A stretch of 64,000 bases of DNA from Microbacterium excoecariae (GCF_011326725.1 NZ_JAANCO010000001.1:1897115-1961114); one strand, 5' to 3'; numbered from the stretch's first letter, positions 52,238-61,270 are shown. The notes: generated by a model from the sequence alone, not told the origin. Numbers and translations: made by a program.

Positions 52238-52243
52238 GCGACG

Positions 52244-52249
52244 ACCCTA
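52244..52249 (-). promoter_or_regulatory. -10 hexamer of the thi operon
   Basis: TAGGGT on the minus strand, ending 6-7 bases before the TPP aptamer, so the riboswitch begins at or near +1. Confidence 0.5.
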
Positions 52250-52274
52250 TCGCACGGGTCCGCAGGCCCCCGAC

Positions 52275-52303
52275 TTGCCCTTATGGTCGAAAGCACCTAA
52301 CGT
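52275..52303 (+). promoter_or_regulatory. Promoter of the nad operon with possible operator
   Basis: TTGCCC (52275-52280), 17-base spacer, TAACGT (52298-52303). The spacer contains GGTCGAAAGCACC (52285-52297), an imperfect GGT...ACC palindrome that could be an operator for the NrtR-type regulator encoded at the end of the operon. Confidence 0.55.
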
Positions 52304-52350
52304 GTGGCACATCTTCAGGTCATACCGACCTTTCCCGTTCGAGGATCCTC

Positions 52351-53649
52351 ATGCCCGCCACCCGCATCACCCTCGCCTCCCGCGCCGACGCCTCCGTGGC
52401 CGCCGCCCTCGTCGCCGGGACGGACGACTCCTGCACGACCGACCTCCAGGCGCCGCCCTGGGAGTTTGACCGCGTTCCCGGGTACGGCCCCGGCTCGTCG
52501 ATGGCGGACGCCTTCCCGCCCGCATCGCCGGTCCAGGGAGAGCTGCCCGCGTCCTATCGCGCGGCGTCCGACGAGGAGCTGCACGACCGGATCCGCCGCG
52601 CGAAGGAGGCCCTCGGCGAGCGCGCGGTGATCCTCGGGCACTTCTACCAGCGCGATGAGATCGTCCAGCACGCGGACTACGTCGGGGACTCCTTCCAGCT
52701 CGCGCGCGCGGCGACGGAGCACCCGGAGGCCGAGGCGATCGTCTTTTGCGGCGTGCACTTCATGGCGGAGACGGCGGACCTCCTCTCGGGACCCGACCAG
52801 GCCGTCGTCCTGCCACACCTCGGCGCGGGCTGCTCCATGGCCGACATGGCGGACATCGACGAGGTCGAGGACTGCTGGGAGCAGCTCGAGGACGTGCTGG
52901 GGCCCCTCGACGAGCCGGGCGACGACGGCCTCGTCCCCGTCGTGCCCGTGACGTACATGAACTCCTCGGCCGCGATCAAGGGATTCGTCGGGCGCCACGG
53001 CGGCATCGTGTGCACCTCCTCGAACGCCCGCGCGGTGCTCGAGACCGCGCTCGCCCGCGGCCGGCGCGTGCTCTTCTTCCCCGACCAGCACCTGGGGCGC
53101 AACACCGCACGGGCGATGGGCATCCCTCTCGACCAGATGCCGCTCTGGAACCCCCGCCGGCGCCTCGGCGGATCCTCCGAGCGCGACGTGCGCGCGTCGC
53201 GGGTCCTGCTCTGGCACGGGTTCTGCTCGGTCCACCGCCGCTTCACGGTCGCGCAGATCGACCAGGCGCGCACGGAGCACCCCGGGGTGCGCGTCATCGT
53301 GCATCCCGAGTGCCCCATGGACGTCGTCGACGCGGCGGACGAGTCGGGATCCACCGACGTCATCCGCCGCGCGATCGAGGGCGCCACGGAGCCCACGACG
53401 TTCGCGATCGGCACGGAGATCAACCTCGTGCGCCGGCTCGCGGCTGAGAACCCGCAGCACACGATCTTCTGCCTCGACCCCGTCGTCTGCCCCTGCTCGA
53501 CGATGTACCGCATCCACCCCGCCTACCTCGCCTGGGCGCTCGAGAAGCTCGTGGACGGCGAGGTCGTCAATCGCATCCGCGTCACGGGCGAGGTCGCCCG
53601 GCCCGCGCGCGTGGCGCTCGACCGCATGCTCGCGGCGACCCCCTCATGA
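52351..53649 (+). CDS. nadA: Quinolinate synthase
   Basis: 432 residues, longer than the common ~350 because of a ~70-residue N-terminal extension and an acidic insertion near 170-190. Cluster ligands are visible in FCGVHFMAE (Cys133), the GCSMADMAD region, IVCTSSNA and DPVVCPCSTMY. It makes quinolinate from iminoaspartate and dihydroxyacetone phosphate with a [4Fe-4S] cluster. ATG at 52351 with GAGGATC upstream. It overlaps nadB by 4 bases (ATGA). Confidence 0.93.
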   Translation: MPATRITLASRADASVAAALVAGTDDSCTTDLQAPPWEFDRVPGYGPGSSMADAFPPASPVQGELPASYRAASDEELHDRIRRAKEALGERAVILGHFYQRDEIVQHADYVGDSFQLARAATEHPEAEAIVFCGVHFMAETADLLSGPDQAVVLPHLGAGCSMADMADIDEVEDCWEQLEDVLGPLDEPGDDGLVPVVPVTYMNSSAAIKGFVGRHGGIVCTSSNARAVLETALARGRRVLFFPDQHLGRNTARAMGIPLDQMPLWNPRRRLGGSSERDVRASRVLLWHGFCSVHRRFTVAQIDQARTEHPGVRVIVHPECPMDVVDAADESGSTDVIRRAIEGATEPTTFAIGTEINLVRRLAAENPQHTIFCLDPVVCPCSTMYRIHPAYLAWALEKLVDGEVVNRIRVTGEVARPARVALDRMLAATPS

Positions 53650-55091
53650 CGCGGGTGCTCATCGCCGGCAGCGGCGTCGCGGGCCTCGCGGCGGCGCTCG
53701 CCGCGGACGCGGCGGGCGCGGAGGTCGAGATCGTCACGAAGGCGGACCCTGCGGCCGGATCCACCTGGCACGCACAAGGCGGCATCGCGTGCCCCGTGGA
53801 CGCAGGCGACCGCGCCGCGCACGCCCGCGACACGATGGTCGCGTCCGCCGGGCTCGCGGACGCTCGTGCGGTCGCCGCGCTCGTGGACGGATCCGCCGGC
53901 GCCGTCCGCGCCCTGGCCGACGCGGGCGTCGCGTTCGACCGCGACGCCGCGGGCGCCCTCGCCCGGGGTCGCGAGGGCGCCCACTCGCGGGCCCGCATCC
54001 TGCACGCCGGCGGGGACGCGACCGGCCGCGCGATCTCCCGCGCGCTGCTTCACGCGTGCCACGCCCGGGGGATCCGCCTGCTCTCCGGCGCAATGGTCGC
54101 GGAGCTCCTCCTCGATCGCGGCCGGGCCCGCGGGGCGCTCCTCACGGACGGCCGGATCCTCGAGGCGGACGCCGTCATCCTCGCCACGGGCGGGATCGGC
54201 GAGGCGTACCCGACCTCCACGAACCCCGCCGTCGCGACGGGCGACGGGATCGCCGTCGCCCTCCGCGCGGGCGCCCGCGTCGCCGACATGGAGTTCGTGC
54301 AGTTCCACCCCACCGTCCTCGCCCGCGGGGGGCGTTTTCTCGTCTCGGAGGCCGTCCGCGGCGAGGGCGCCCGGCTCGTCGACCGCGACGGGCGCCCCGT
54401 GATGGCGGGGATTCACCCGGCGGGAGACCTCGCCCCACGCGACGCCGTCGCCCGCGCGCTCGCCCGGGTCGAGGCGCGACAGGGCGGCGTCCCCGCGCTC
54501 CTGGACGCGACCGGCCTCGGCCGGGCGTTCCTCGCCCGCCGATTCCCGACGATCGACGCCGCGACCCGGCGAGCGGGGCTCGACTGGGCGCGCGAGCCGA
54601 TCCCCGTCTCCCCCGCCCAGCACTACCTCATGGGCGGCGTGGTCACCGACCTTGACGGGCGCACGACGGTCGCGGGCCTATGGGCCGCGGGCGAGACCGC
54701 GCGCACGGGCGTGCACGGGGCGAACCGCCTCGCCTCCAACTCCCTCCTCGAGGGCGCCGTCTTCGGCGCTCGGGCCGGCCGCGACGCGGCGACGGCGACG
54801 CTGTCCGCGCCGCGGCGCCCGGATCCGGTTCCGCCGATCGAGGCGGAGGGAAGAGCGTTCGCCCGCGCCGACCTGCAGGCCGTGATGTGGGCGGCCGCGG
54901 GTCTGTTCCGCGACGCCCGCGGCCTCGCCGACGCGCGGCGCACCCTCGACGCGTGGGGTGGCGCGGGCGCCACACAGGAGGATCGCAACCTCCTCGCGGT
55001 CGCGCGGGCCGTGGTCGATGCGGCGGCCCGCCGGCGCGGATCCGTGGGCGCCCATGCGCGCACGGACGACGACGCGAGGGCCGCCGCGTGA
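53646..55091 (+). CDS. nadB: L-aspartate oxidase
   Basis: 481 residues, FAD enzyme. N-terminal dinucleotide fold VLIAGSGVAGLAAALAADAA; HAQGGIACP substrate loop; ILATGGIGEAYPTSTNP; the arginine and FAD motif GVHGANRLASNSLLEG. It oxidises aspartate to iminoaspartate for NadA. Shorter than the E. coli enzyme (540) in the C-terminal helical domain but all FAD motifs remain. It overlaps nadA and nadC by 4 bases each. Confidence 0.93.
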   Translation: MTRVLIAGSGVAGLAAALAADAAGAEVEIVTKADPAAGSTWHAQGGIACPVDAGDRAAHARDTMVASAGLADARAVAALVDGSAGAVRALADAGVAFDRDAAGALARGREGAHSRARILHAGGDATGRAISRALLHACHARGIRLLSGAMVAELLLDRGRARGALLTDGRILEADAVILATGGIGEAYPTSTNPAVATGDGIAVALRAGARVADMEFVQFHPTVLARGGRFLVSEAVRGEGARLVDRDGRPVMAGIHPAGDLAPRDAVARALARVEARQGGVPALLDATGLGRAFLARRFPTIDAATRRAGLDWAREPIPVSPAQHYLMGGVVTDLDGRTTVAGLWAAGETARTGVHGANRLASNSLLEGAVFGARAGRDAATATLSAPRRPDPVPPIEAEGRAFARADLQAVMWAAAGLFRDARGLADARRTLDAWGGAGATQEDRNLLAVARAVVDAAARRRGSVGAHARTDDDARAAA

Positions 55092-55939
55092 TCGCGCAAG
55101 GGCTCGTCGACGACATCGTCGCCCGGGCGCTGCGCGAGGATGCCCCCTGGGGCGACCTCACGGCCGCCGCGTTCCTCCCCGAACCCTCGACGGCCACGGC
55201 CGACCTCGTCGCCCGCGAGGCGGGCGTCTTTAGCGGCGGGGACGCGTTCCGCGCCGCGTTCGCGCTCACGGATCCGGCCATCCGCGTGTTCGAGGTGGCC
55301 GCCGAGGGCACCCCCTTCCAGCCGGGGGACGTGCTCGCGCGCGTCGCGGGGCCGGCGCGGAGCGTCCTTCAGGCGGAGCGGGTCGGGATCAACCTCGCGC
55401 AGCGGCTCTCGGGCGTCGCGACCCTGACCGCGCGGTTCGTCGCGGCCGTCGCCGGCACCGGCGTGCGCATCGCCGACACGCGCAAGACGACGCCTGGCCT
55501 GCGCGTCCTCGAGCGCGCGGCCGTCCGGGCGGGCGGGGGCGCCAACCACCGGTTCTCGCTGTCGGACGCGGTCATGGTGAAGGACAACCACCTGGCCGTC
55601 CTCACCGCCAGCGGCGCGTCGCTGACGGAGGCGCTCCGCGCGGGGATCTCCCGCCTCCCCCACACGGCCCACGTCGTCGTCGAGGTCGACGGGCTGGGCC
55701 AGATCGAGCCCGTGCTCGCGGCGGGCGTCGACACGATCCTCCTGGACAACTTCTCGCTCCCGGATCTCCGGGCGGGCGTCCGGCAGGTCGCCGGGCGCGC
55801 GCAGGTCGAGGCCTCGGGCGGCGTGACGCTCCGGCGCGTGGCGGAGATCGCGGCCACCGGGGTCGACGTGATCTCGGTGGGCGCGCTGACGCACTCGGCC
55901 ACGGCGATCGACCTGGGGCTCGACGTCCGCGTCGCCTGA
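55088..55939 (+). CDS. nadC: Quinolinate phosphoribosyltransferase
   Basis: 283 residues from the GTG at 55088. RIADTRKTTPGLRVLER, GGGANHRFSLSDAVMVKDNH and VEASGGVTLRRVAEIAATGV are the classical QPRTase motifs. It forms nicotinate mononucleotide from quinolinate and PRPP. Overlaps nadB by 4 bases; its TGA stop shares one base with the ATG of the next gene. Confidence 0.95.
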   Translation: MIAQGLVDDIVARALREDAPWGDLTAAAFLPEPSTATADLVAREAGVFSGGDAFRAAFALTDPAIRVFEVAAEGTPFQPGDVLARVAGPARSVLQAERVGINLAQRLSGVATLTARFVAAVAGTGVRIADTRKTTPGLRVLERAAVRAGGGANHRFSLSDAVMVKDNHLAVLTASGASLTEALRAGISRLPHTAHVVVEVDGLGQIEPVLAAGVDTILLDNFSLPDLRAGVRQVAGRAQVEASGGVTLRRVAEIAATGVDVISVGALTHSATAIDLGLDVRVA

Positions 55940-57060
55940 TGCGCTACGTCGACAACGCCGCGTCGGCGCCGGTGACGGCGGAGGTGCGCGCCGCGATCGC
56001 GCCGTTTCTCACGACCGGGTACGGCAACCCCTCTAGCGCGCACGACGTGGGCCGGGCCGCGCACGCCGCGCTGGATCGCGCGCGCCGGGTCGCGGCCGCC
56101 GTCGTCGGGATGCGGCCCGCCGACGTCGTGTTCACCTCCGGCGGCACGGAGGCCAACAACCTGGCGGTGAAGGGCATCGTCCTCGCCGCCCGCGGGCGGC
56201 ACATCGTGACGACGGCCATCGAGCACTCGTCCGTCCGCGAATCCGTGGCCTACCTCGAGCGCCTCCACGGCGCGCGGGTCACGGTCGTCCCCGTCGACCG
56301 CACGGGGCGCGTGGACCCGGACGACGTCGCGGCCGCGCTCACCGACGACACCGCGCTCGTCACGATCGGCCTCGCGAACAACGAGATCGGCACCGTCCAG
56401 CCCGCGGCCCGGATCGCGGCCGTCTGCCGCGCGGCGGGCGTCCCGCTGCACCTCGACGCCGTGCAGGGCGCCGGATGGCTGCCGCTGTCGTCCCTCGGCG
56501 CCGACGCCGTCTCGCTCGCCGGCCACAAGATCGGCGCCCCGCAGGGCACGGGGCTCGTCGCGATCCGGTCGCGGATCCCCGTGGAGCCGCTCCTGCACGG
56601 GGGCGGCCAGGAGCGCGGACGGCGCGCGGGCACGGAGTCGGTCGCGGGCGCCGTCGGGCTCGCCACGGCGCTCGCCGCGGCGGAGGCGCACCGGGAGGAC
56701 AACGCCCGGCGCGTCCGCGGCCTGCGCGACGCGTTCATCCGCGAGGTCGAGGGGCGGATCCCGCAGGTCGTCGTGACGGGCCACCCGACCGAGCGCCTGC
56801 CCTCGATCGCGAGCTTCTGCGTGCCGGGGGTCAACGGCGAGGCGCTCCTCGTCGAGCTCGAGCGCGACGGGGTGATCGCCTCGAGCGGATCCGCCTGCCG
56901 CGCGGGGAGCACGGATCCGTCCCCCGTCCTGCTCGCGCTGGGCCTCACGCCCGACGAGGCCCGCACGGCCGTGCGGTTCTCGCTGGCGCACGACGATACG
57001 CGGCCTCTCGGCCCGGTCGCCGAGGCGCTCGCGGCCGCGGTGGGTAGGCTCGCGGTGTGA
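55939..57060 (+). CDS. Cysteine desulfurase (NifS/IscS family, NadS-like)
   Basis: 373 residues, class V PLP aminotransferase fold. The PLP lysine is Lys197 in LAGHKIGAPQGTG; the catalytic Cys320 is in SSGSACRAG. The position directly after nadC suggests it supplies sulfur for the NadA Fe-S cluster, as proposed for 'nadS'. A 1-base stop/start overlap with nadC and a 4-base overlap with nrtR show tight coupling. Confidence 0.9.
   Translation: MRYVDNAASAPVTAEVRAAIAPFLTTGYGNPSSAHDVGRAAHAALDRARRVAAAVVGMRPADVVFTSGGTEANNLAVKGIVLAARGRHIVTTAIEHSSVRESVAYLERLHGARVTVVPVDRTGRVDPDDVAAALTDDTALVTIGLANNEIGTVQPAARIAAVCRAAGVPLHLDAVQGAGWLPLSSLGADAVSLAGHKIGAPQGTGLVAIRSRIPVEPLLHGGGQERGRRAGTESVAGAVGLATALAAAEAHREDNARRVRGLRDAFIREVEGRIPQVVVTGHPTERLPSIASFCVPGVNGEALLVELERDGVIASSGSACRAGSTDPSPVLLALGLTPDEARTAVRFSLAHDDTRPLGPVAEALAAAVGRLAV
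57045..57050 (+). promoter_or_regulatory. -10 hexamer TAGGCT for an internal leaderless nrtR promoter
   Basis: TAGGCT lies inside the desulfurase gene, 6 bases before the nrtR GTG at 57057, so the regulator may also be made independently of the operon. Confidence 0.45.
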
Positions 57061-57746
57061 CGAGCACAGAAGGCGACGATATCCGCGTGGCGGTGTCCAC
57101 CGTGATCTTCTCGCTCCGCGCCCGCCCGGACGGCGACGTGCTGATGATCCCCCTCGTCCGGCGCACCCGCGAGCCGTTCGCCGAGCAGTGGGCGCTGCCC
57201 GGCGGGTGGCTCGGCGGCGCCGAGGGGCTCGAGGACGCCGCGCGGCGCACGCTCGGCGAGACCACGGGGCTGCAGGCGAGCTGGCTCGAACAGCTCTACG
57301 CGTTCGGCGACGTCGACCGCTCCCCCACCCGCGTCGTCTCCGTCGTGTACTGGGCGCTGCTGCGCAGCGACCTCGTCGAGCGGCAGCGCGCCGCGGCCGA
57401 CGCCCCGGAGAACGTCACGTGGTTCGACGTCGACGACCTGCCGGCTCTCGCCTTCGACCACAACCGGATCGTGGACTACGCGGTGTGGCGGCTCCGCAAC
57501 AAGGTCGGATACAGCCGTATCGCGGCCGGCCTCCTGCCCGACGAGTTCACCCTCGCCGAGCTGCGGCAGGTCTACGAGACCGTGCTCGGCCGGCGGCTCG
57601 ATCCGTCCAACTTTCGGCGCCTGCTCGAGGGATCCGAGGCCCTGCTCCCGACGGACGGCTTCCGGACGGGCCCGCACCGACCCGCTCGGCTGTTCCGATA
57701 CAACGCGGACGTCGAGATGGCAGACCGCGGCCCCCTGAGCGCGTAG
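57057..57746 (+). CDS. nrtR: NrtR-family Nudix/winged-helix transcriptional regulator
   Basis: 229 residues. The N-terminal Nudix-like domain (about 1-145) has a degenerate box: GGWLGGAEGLEDAARRTLGE, where REUxEE reads RTLGET, so hydrolysis is unlikely. The C-terminal winged helix (about 150-225: FTLAELRQVYETVLGRRLDP, FRRLL) binds DNA. NrtR proteins sense ADP-ribose or related NAD metabolites and repress NAD genes; its place at the end of nadABC fits exactly. It converges on the ABC exporter gene with a 6-base gap. Confidence 0.88.
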   Translation: MTSTEGDDIRVAVSTVIFSLRARPDGDVLMIPLVRRTREPFAEQWALPGGWLGGAEGLEDAARRTLGETTGLQASWLEQLYAFGDVDRSPTRVVSVVYWALLRSDLVERQRAAADAPENVTWFDVDDLPALAFDHNRIVDYAVWRLRNKVGYSRIAAGLLPDEFTLAELRQVYETVLGRRLDPSNFRRLLEGSEALLPTDGFRTGPHRPARLFRYNADVEMADRGPLSA

Positions 57747-57752
57747 GGCGGC

Positions 57753-59627
57753 CTACTCGAGCGCGCGCCCCGTCGCGAGCTGCTCGGCCGCGAGCTCCGC
57801 GTAGAGCCCGCCCGCCCGCACGAGGGTCTCGTGGGTCCCGGACTCGACGATGCGCCCGCCGTCGAGCACGTGGATGACGTCCGCGCCGATGACCGTCGAC
57901 AGCCGGTGCGCGATCGTCAGGGTCGTACGCCCGCGCGCCGCCGAGGCGATGGCCTCCTGCACCACGCGCTCGCTCACCGTGTCGAGCGCGCTTGTCGCCT
58001 CGTCCAGGAGCAGGACGGGCGGGTCCTTGAGGAGCACGCGCGCGATCGCGATCCGCTGCTTCTCGCCGCCCGAGAGCCGGTACCCGCGCTCGCCGACAAC
58101 CGTGTCGTATCCCGCCTCGAAGCCCGCGATGCGCTCGTGGATGTTCGCCTGGCGGCAGGCGCGCTCGATCTCGGCGTCGGTCGCGTCGGGCTTCGCGTAG
58201 CGGAGGTTCTCCCGGATCGTCGCGTGGAAGAGGTACGTCTCCTGACTCACGATGCCGACGTGATCGACGATGTCCTCGCCGGCCAGGTCCCGCACGTCGG
58301 CGCCCGCGAAGCGGACGGATCCGTGGGCCGCGAGATACAGGCGGGGCGTGAGATAGAGGACGGTGGTCTTGCCCGCCCCGGACGGACCGACGAAGGCGAC
58401 GTGCTGCCCGGGTTCCGCGACGAAGCTCACGCCATCGAGCGTCGGGGCGGACTCGGCGGACGCGTCGGGGTATCGGAACGTCACGTCCCGGAACTCGATG
58501 CGCCCGAGCGGCCCCGGCGCGGCGGCCAGCGGGAGGGGATCCGGCCGGTCGACGATCGCGGGCGTCAGGTCCAGGTACTCGAAGATGCGCGCGAACAGCG
58601 CCGCCGACGTCTGGACCTCGAGAGCGACGCGCATGAGGCTCGTCAGCGGCATGAGGAGCCTCGCCTGCACCGTCGTGAACGCGACGATGGCGCCGGCGGT
58701 GATGGATCCGACCTCTCCCGCGATGAGAAAGCCCGCCGCGAGGTAGATGATCGCGGGAATCGCCGACATGAGGACGGTCACGACCGCGAAGAAGCCCTGC
58801 CCGCTCATGGTCTGGCGCACCTGGAGCGCGATCTGGTTGTCGTTCTCCGCCCCGTAGCGGGCCAGCTCCGCGCGCTGGCGGTTGAACGACTTCGACAGCA
58901 GGATCCCGGACACGCTCAGGGTCTCCTGCGTGATGGCCGTCAGCTCCGACAGGGACTGCTGAGTCTCGGACGCGATCCGCGCGCGCACCTGCCCCACGCG
59001 ACGCTGGATGAGAACGAGCGGCGGCATGACAACGAGCGCGAGGATCGTGAGCCGCCAGTCGATGAGGGCCATCGCGACGATCGAGGCGATCACCGTGACC
59101 GTGTTCCCGAGAATGCTCGTGACCGTGCTCGTGAGGACCCCGGACACGCCCCCGACGTCGTTCTGCAGCCGGGACTGGATCACGCCCGTCTTCGTGCGCG
59201 CGAAGAACGACAGCTCCATGGACTGGAGGTGCTCGAACATGCGGACCCGCAGGTCGCCCGTGACGCGGTTACCGACGCTCGCCGTGAACCAGGTCTGCAC
59301 CACCTGGACCAGCGCGCTCGCGACGTAGAGCCCGATCATGAGCCCGACGAGCGCGGCGAGGAGCGGAATGTTCACCGCGCCGGAGGCGGGAAAGAGCGCG
59401 TCGTCGAAGACGCGCTGAATCACGAGCGGCGGCACGACGCCGAGCGCCGCCCCGATCACGACGAGGAGCGCCGTCACGACGATGCGCGGCACGTAGGGGC
59501 GGAACAGCCCCGCGACGCGAGAGCCGAGGTGATCCACCCGGGGCGCCTCCGCGTTCAGCCGGCGCTGCGCGCGCTCGTCAATCGGCCGCATCCCGCGCCC
59601 TCCACCCATCGGTCGTCCCATGCTCAC
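57753..59627 (-). CDS. ABC exporter, fused transmembrane and ATPase domains
   Basis: 624 residues. Six transmembrane helices (about 45-330) then an ABC domain with Walker A GPSGAGKTT, Q-loop SQETYLFHATIRENLRY, signature LSGGEKQR, Walker B VLLLDEATSALD and the switch His in IAHRLS. It is a homodimer or half-transporter of the MsbA/LmrA type; lipid or drug substrate unknown. The GTG at 59627 is 6 bases after TAGGCT, so the transcript is probably leaderless. It is divergent from the MFS exporter gene, suggesting an efflux pair. Confidence 0.92.
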   Translation of the reverse strand: MSMGRPMGGGRGMRPIDERAQRRLNAEAPRVDHLGSRVAGLFRPYVPRIVVTALLVVIGAALGVVPPLVIQRVFDDALFPASGAVNIPLLAALVGLMIGLYVASALVQVVQTWFTASVGNRVTGDLRVRMFEHLQSMELSFFARTKTGVIQSRLQNDVGGVSGVLTSTVTSILGNTVTVIASIVAMALIDWRLTILALVVMPPLVLIQRRVGQVRARIASETQQSLSELTAITQETLSVSGILLSKSFNRQRAELARYGAENDNQIALQVRQTMSGQGFFAVVTVLMSAIPAIIYLAAGFLIAGEVGSITAGAIVAFTTVQARLLMPLTSLMRVALEVQTSAALFARIFEYLDLTPAIVDRPDPLPLAAAPGPLGRIEFRDVTFRYPDASAESAPTLDGVSFVAEPGQHVAFVGPSGAGKTTVLYLTPRLYLAAHGSVRFAGADVRDLAGEDIVDHVGIVSQETYLFHATIRENLRYAKPDATDAEIERACRQANIHERIAGFEAGYDTVVGERGYRLSGGEKQRIAIARVLLKDPPVLLLDEATSALDTVSERVVQEAIASAARGRTTLTIAHRLSTVIGADVIHVLDGGRIVESGTHETLVRAGGLYAELAAEQLATGRALE

Positions 59628-59633
59628 GGCTCG

Positions 59634-59639
59634 AGCCTA
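59634..59639 (-). promoter_or_regulatory. -10 hexamer TAGGCT for leaderless ABC exporter gene
   Basis: TAGGCT on the minus strand, 6 bases before the GTG at 59627; supports GTG over the ATG two codons later. Confidence 0.55.
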
Positions 59640-59709
59640 TGCCCGCGCGGTGGGGGTGAAATCCGCGTAAATCTCGCCGGCAACGGAATGCCGGAAACCG
59701 AAGGGCGGT

Positions 59710-59715
59710 TAGTCT
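59710..59715 (+). promoter_or_regulatory. -10 hexamer TAGTCT for the MFS exporter gene
   Basis: TAGTCT on the plus strand leaves a leader of about 65-70 bases before the TTG at 59789. The leader has alternating complementary blocks GCCT, AGGCG, CGCCT, AGGCG (59725-59758) that can form different hairpins. Confidence 0.45.
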
Positions 59716-59788
59716 TGAACGTCTGCCTGCGAGGCGCCTTTTCGCCTGGCCCGAGGCGGACTCGGACCCTTCATACACGGAGTACTTC

Positions 59789-61270
59789 TTGACGACCGGA
59801 ACCGGACCCGTGCGCGCCCCGAGCGCGACGCACGACACGATCGACCCCGCAGGGATGCGGGTCATCTGGCTGCTCCTCGTAGCCGCCTTCGTCGCCATCC
59901 TCAACGAGACGACGATGGCCATCGCCATTCCCGAGCTGAACGTCACGCTCGGGATCCCACCCGAGCAGGGGCAGTGGCTCACGAGCGCCTTCATGCTCAC
60001 CATGGCCGTCGTGATCCCCACGACGGGCTTCCTCCTGCAGCGCTTCACGACGCGCCAGGTCTTCCTCGCGGCGATCTCGGCCTTCGCGCTCGGCACGCTC
60101 GTGTGCCTCGTCGCCCCCGGATTCCTCACGCTCCTCGTCGGCCGCATCATCCAGGCCGCCGGAACCGGCGTCATGATGCCGCTGCTCATGACGACCATGA
60201 TGAACGTCGTCCCGGCCCGCTCCCGCGGGCGCATGATGGGCCGCGTCGGCATGGTTATGTCGCTCGCCCCCGCGATCGGCCCGACCCTCTCGGGCGTCGT
60301 CCTCGACACGCTCGGGTGGCGCTGGCTCTTCGGGATCATCCTGCCCATCGCGCTCGTGGCGATGGGTCTCGGCGCGAAGTGGATGACGAACCTTGGCGAG
60401 ACGACGCACGCGCCCATCGACGTCGCCTCGATCATCCTCTCCGCCCTGGGCTTCGGCGGCATCGTCTACGGTCTCAGCCAGTTCGGCGGGCACGGCGCGG
60501 ACGGATCCTCCGGCCCCGGCGCGCTGCCGTGGATCATCATCGCCGCCGGCGTCGTGTTCCTCGCGCTGTTCGTGTGGCGTCAGCTCGTGCTGCAGACGAA
60601 GGACGACGCGCTGCTCGACATGCGGGTCTTCCTCTCGCGCAACTACGTCCTGTCGGTGATCATCATGGCGGTCGTCGCGCTGTCGATGTTCGGCACGTTC
60701 TCCCTGCTGCCGCAGTACCTCCAGAACGTCGTCGGGCTCGACGCGACCCAGTCGGGTCTCGTCCTCCTGCCGGGGTCGATCCTCATGGGCGTCCTCGGCC
60801 CCGTGATGGGACGGATCTACGACGCGCGCGGCCCGCGCACGCTCCTCATCCCGGGCACGATCATGATCGCGGCCGCGATGTTCTTCTACGCGCAGGCCAC
60901 GGTCGACACCCCCGTCTGGATGCTCGTCGGCATCCAGATGATCATGTCGCTGGGGCTCGCCGGATCCTTCACCCCTCTGTTCTCCGCGTCGCTCGGCTCG
61001 CTCGAGCGCCGGCTGTACTCGCACGGATCCGCGGCGCTCAACACGCTGCAGCAGGTCGCGGGCGCCGCGGGGACCGCGCTGCTCATCTCGATCTACTCGA
61101 CGTACCTGCACGCGGGCGAGCTCGAGGGCCTTCCGACCCCCGAGGCGGGCGCGCCGGGCGCGCAGGCCGCCTTCCTCGTCGCGGCGTTCATCGCGCTCGT
61201 GCCGGTCGTCCTCGCGTTCTTCATCCGCAAGCCGGAGGAGGACGACGCGGCGCCCCACGTCGGCCACTGA
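59789..61270 (+). CDS. MFS drug exporter, DHA2 (EmrB/QacA) type
   Basis: 493 residues with about fourteen membrane helices. Signatures: LNETTMAIAIPELNVTL in helix 1, QWLTSAFMLTMAVVIPTTGFL, LVGRIIQAAGTGVMMPLLM (motif C region) and ARSRGRMMGRVGM. It exports drugs or metabolites by proton antiport. The start is a TTG with GGAG 8 bases upstream; a 34-codon upstream frame (ATG 59688) ends over it in TTGA. A strong terminator follows. Substrate unknown. Confidence 0.88.
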   Translation: MTTGTGPVRAPSATHDTIDPAGMRVIWLLLVAAFVAILNETTMAIAIPELNVTLGIPPEQGQWLTSAFMLTMAVVIPTTGFLLQRFTTRQVFLAAISAFALGTLVCLVAPGFLTLLVGRIIQAAGTGVMMPLLMTTMMNVVPARSRGRMMGRVGMVMSLAPAIGPTLSGVVLDTLGWRWLFGIILPIALVAMGLGAKWMTNLGETTHAPIDVASIILSALGFGGIVYGLSQFGGHGADGSSGPGALPWIIIAAGVVFLALFVWRQLVLQTKDDALLDMRVFLSRNYVLSVIIMAVVALSMFGTFSLLPQYLQNVVGLDATQSGLVLLPGSILMGVLGPVMGRIYDARGPRTLLIPGTIMIAAAMFFYAQATVDTPVWMLVGIQMIMSLGLAGSFTPLFSASLGSLERRLYSHGSAALNTLQQVAGAAGTALLISIYSTYLHAGELEGLPTPEAGAPGAQAAFLVAAFIALVPVVLAFFIRKPEEDDAAPHVGH

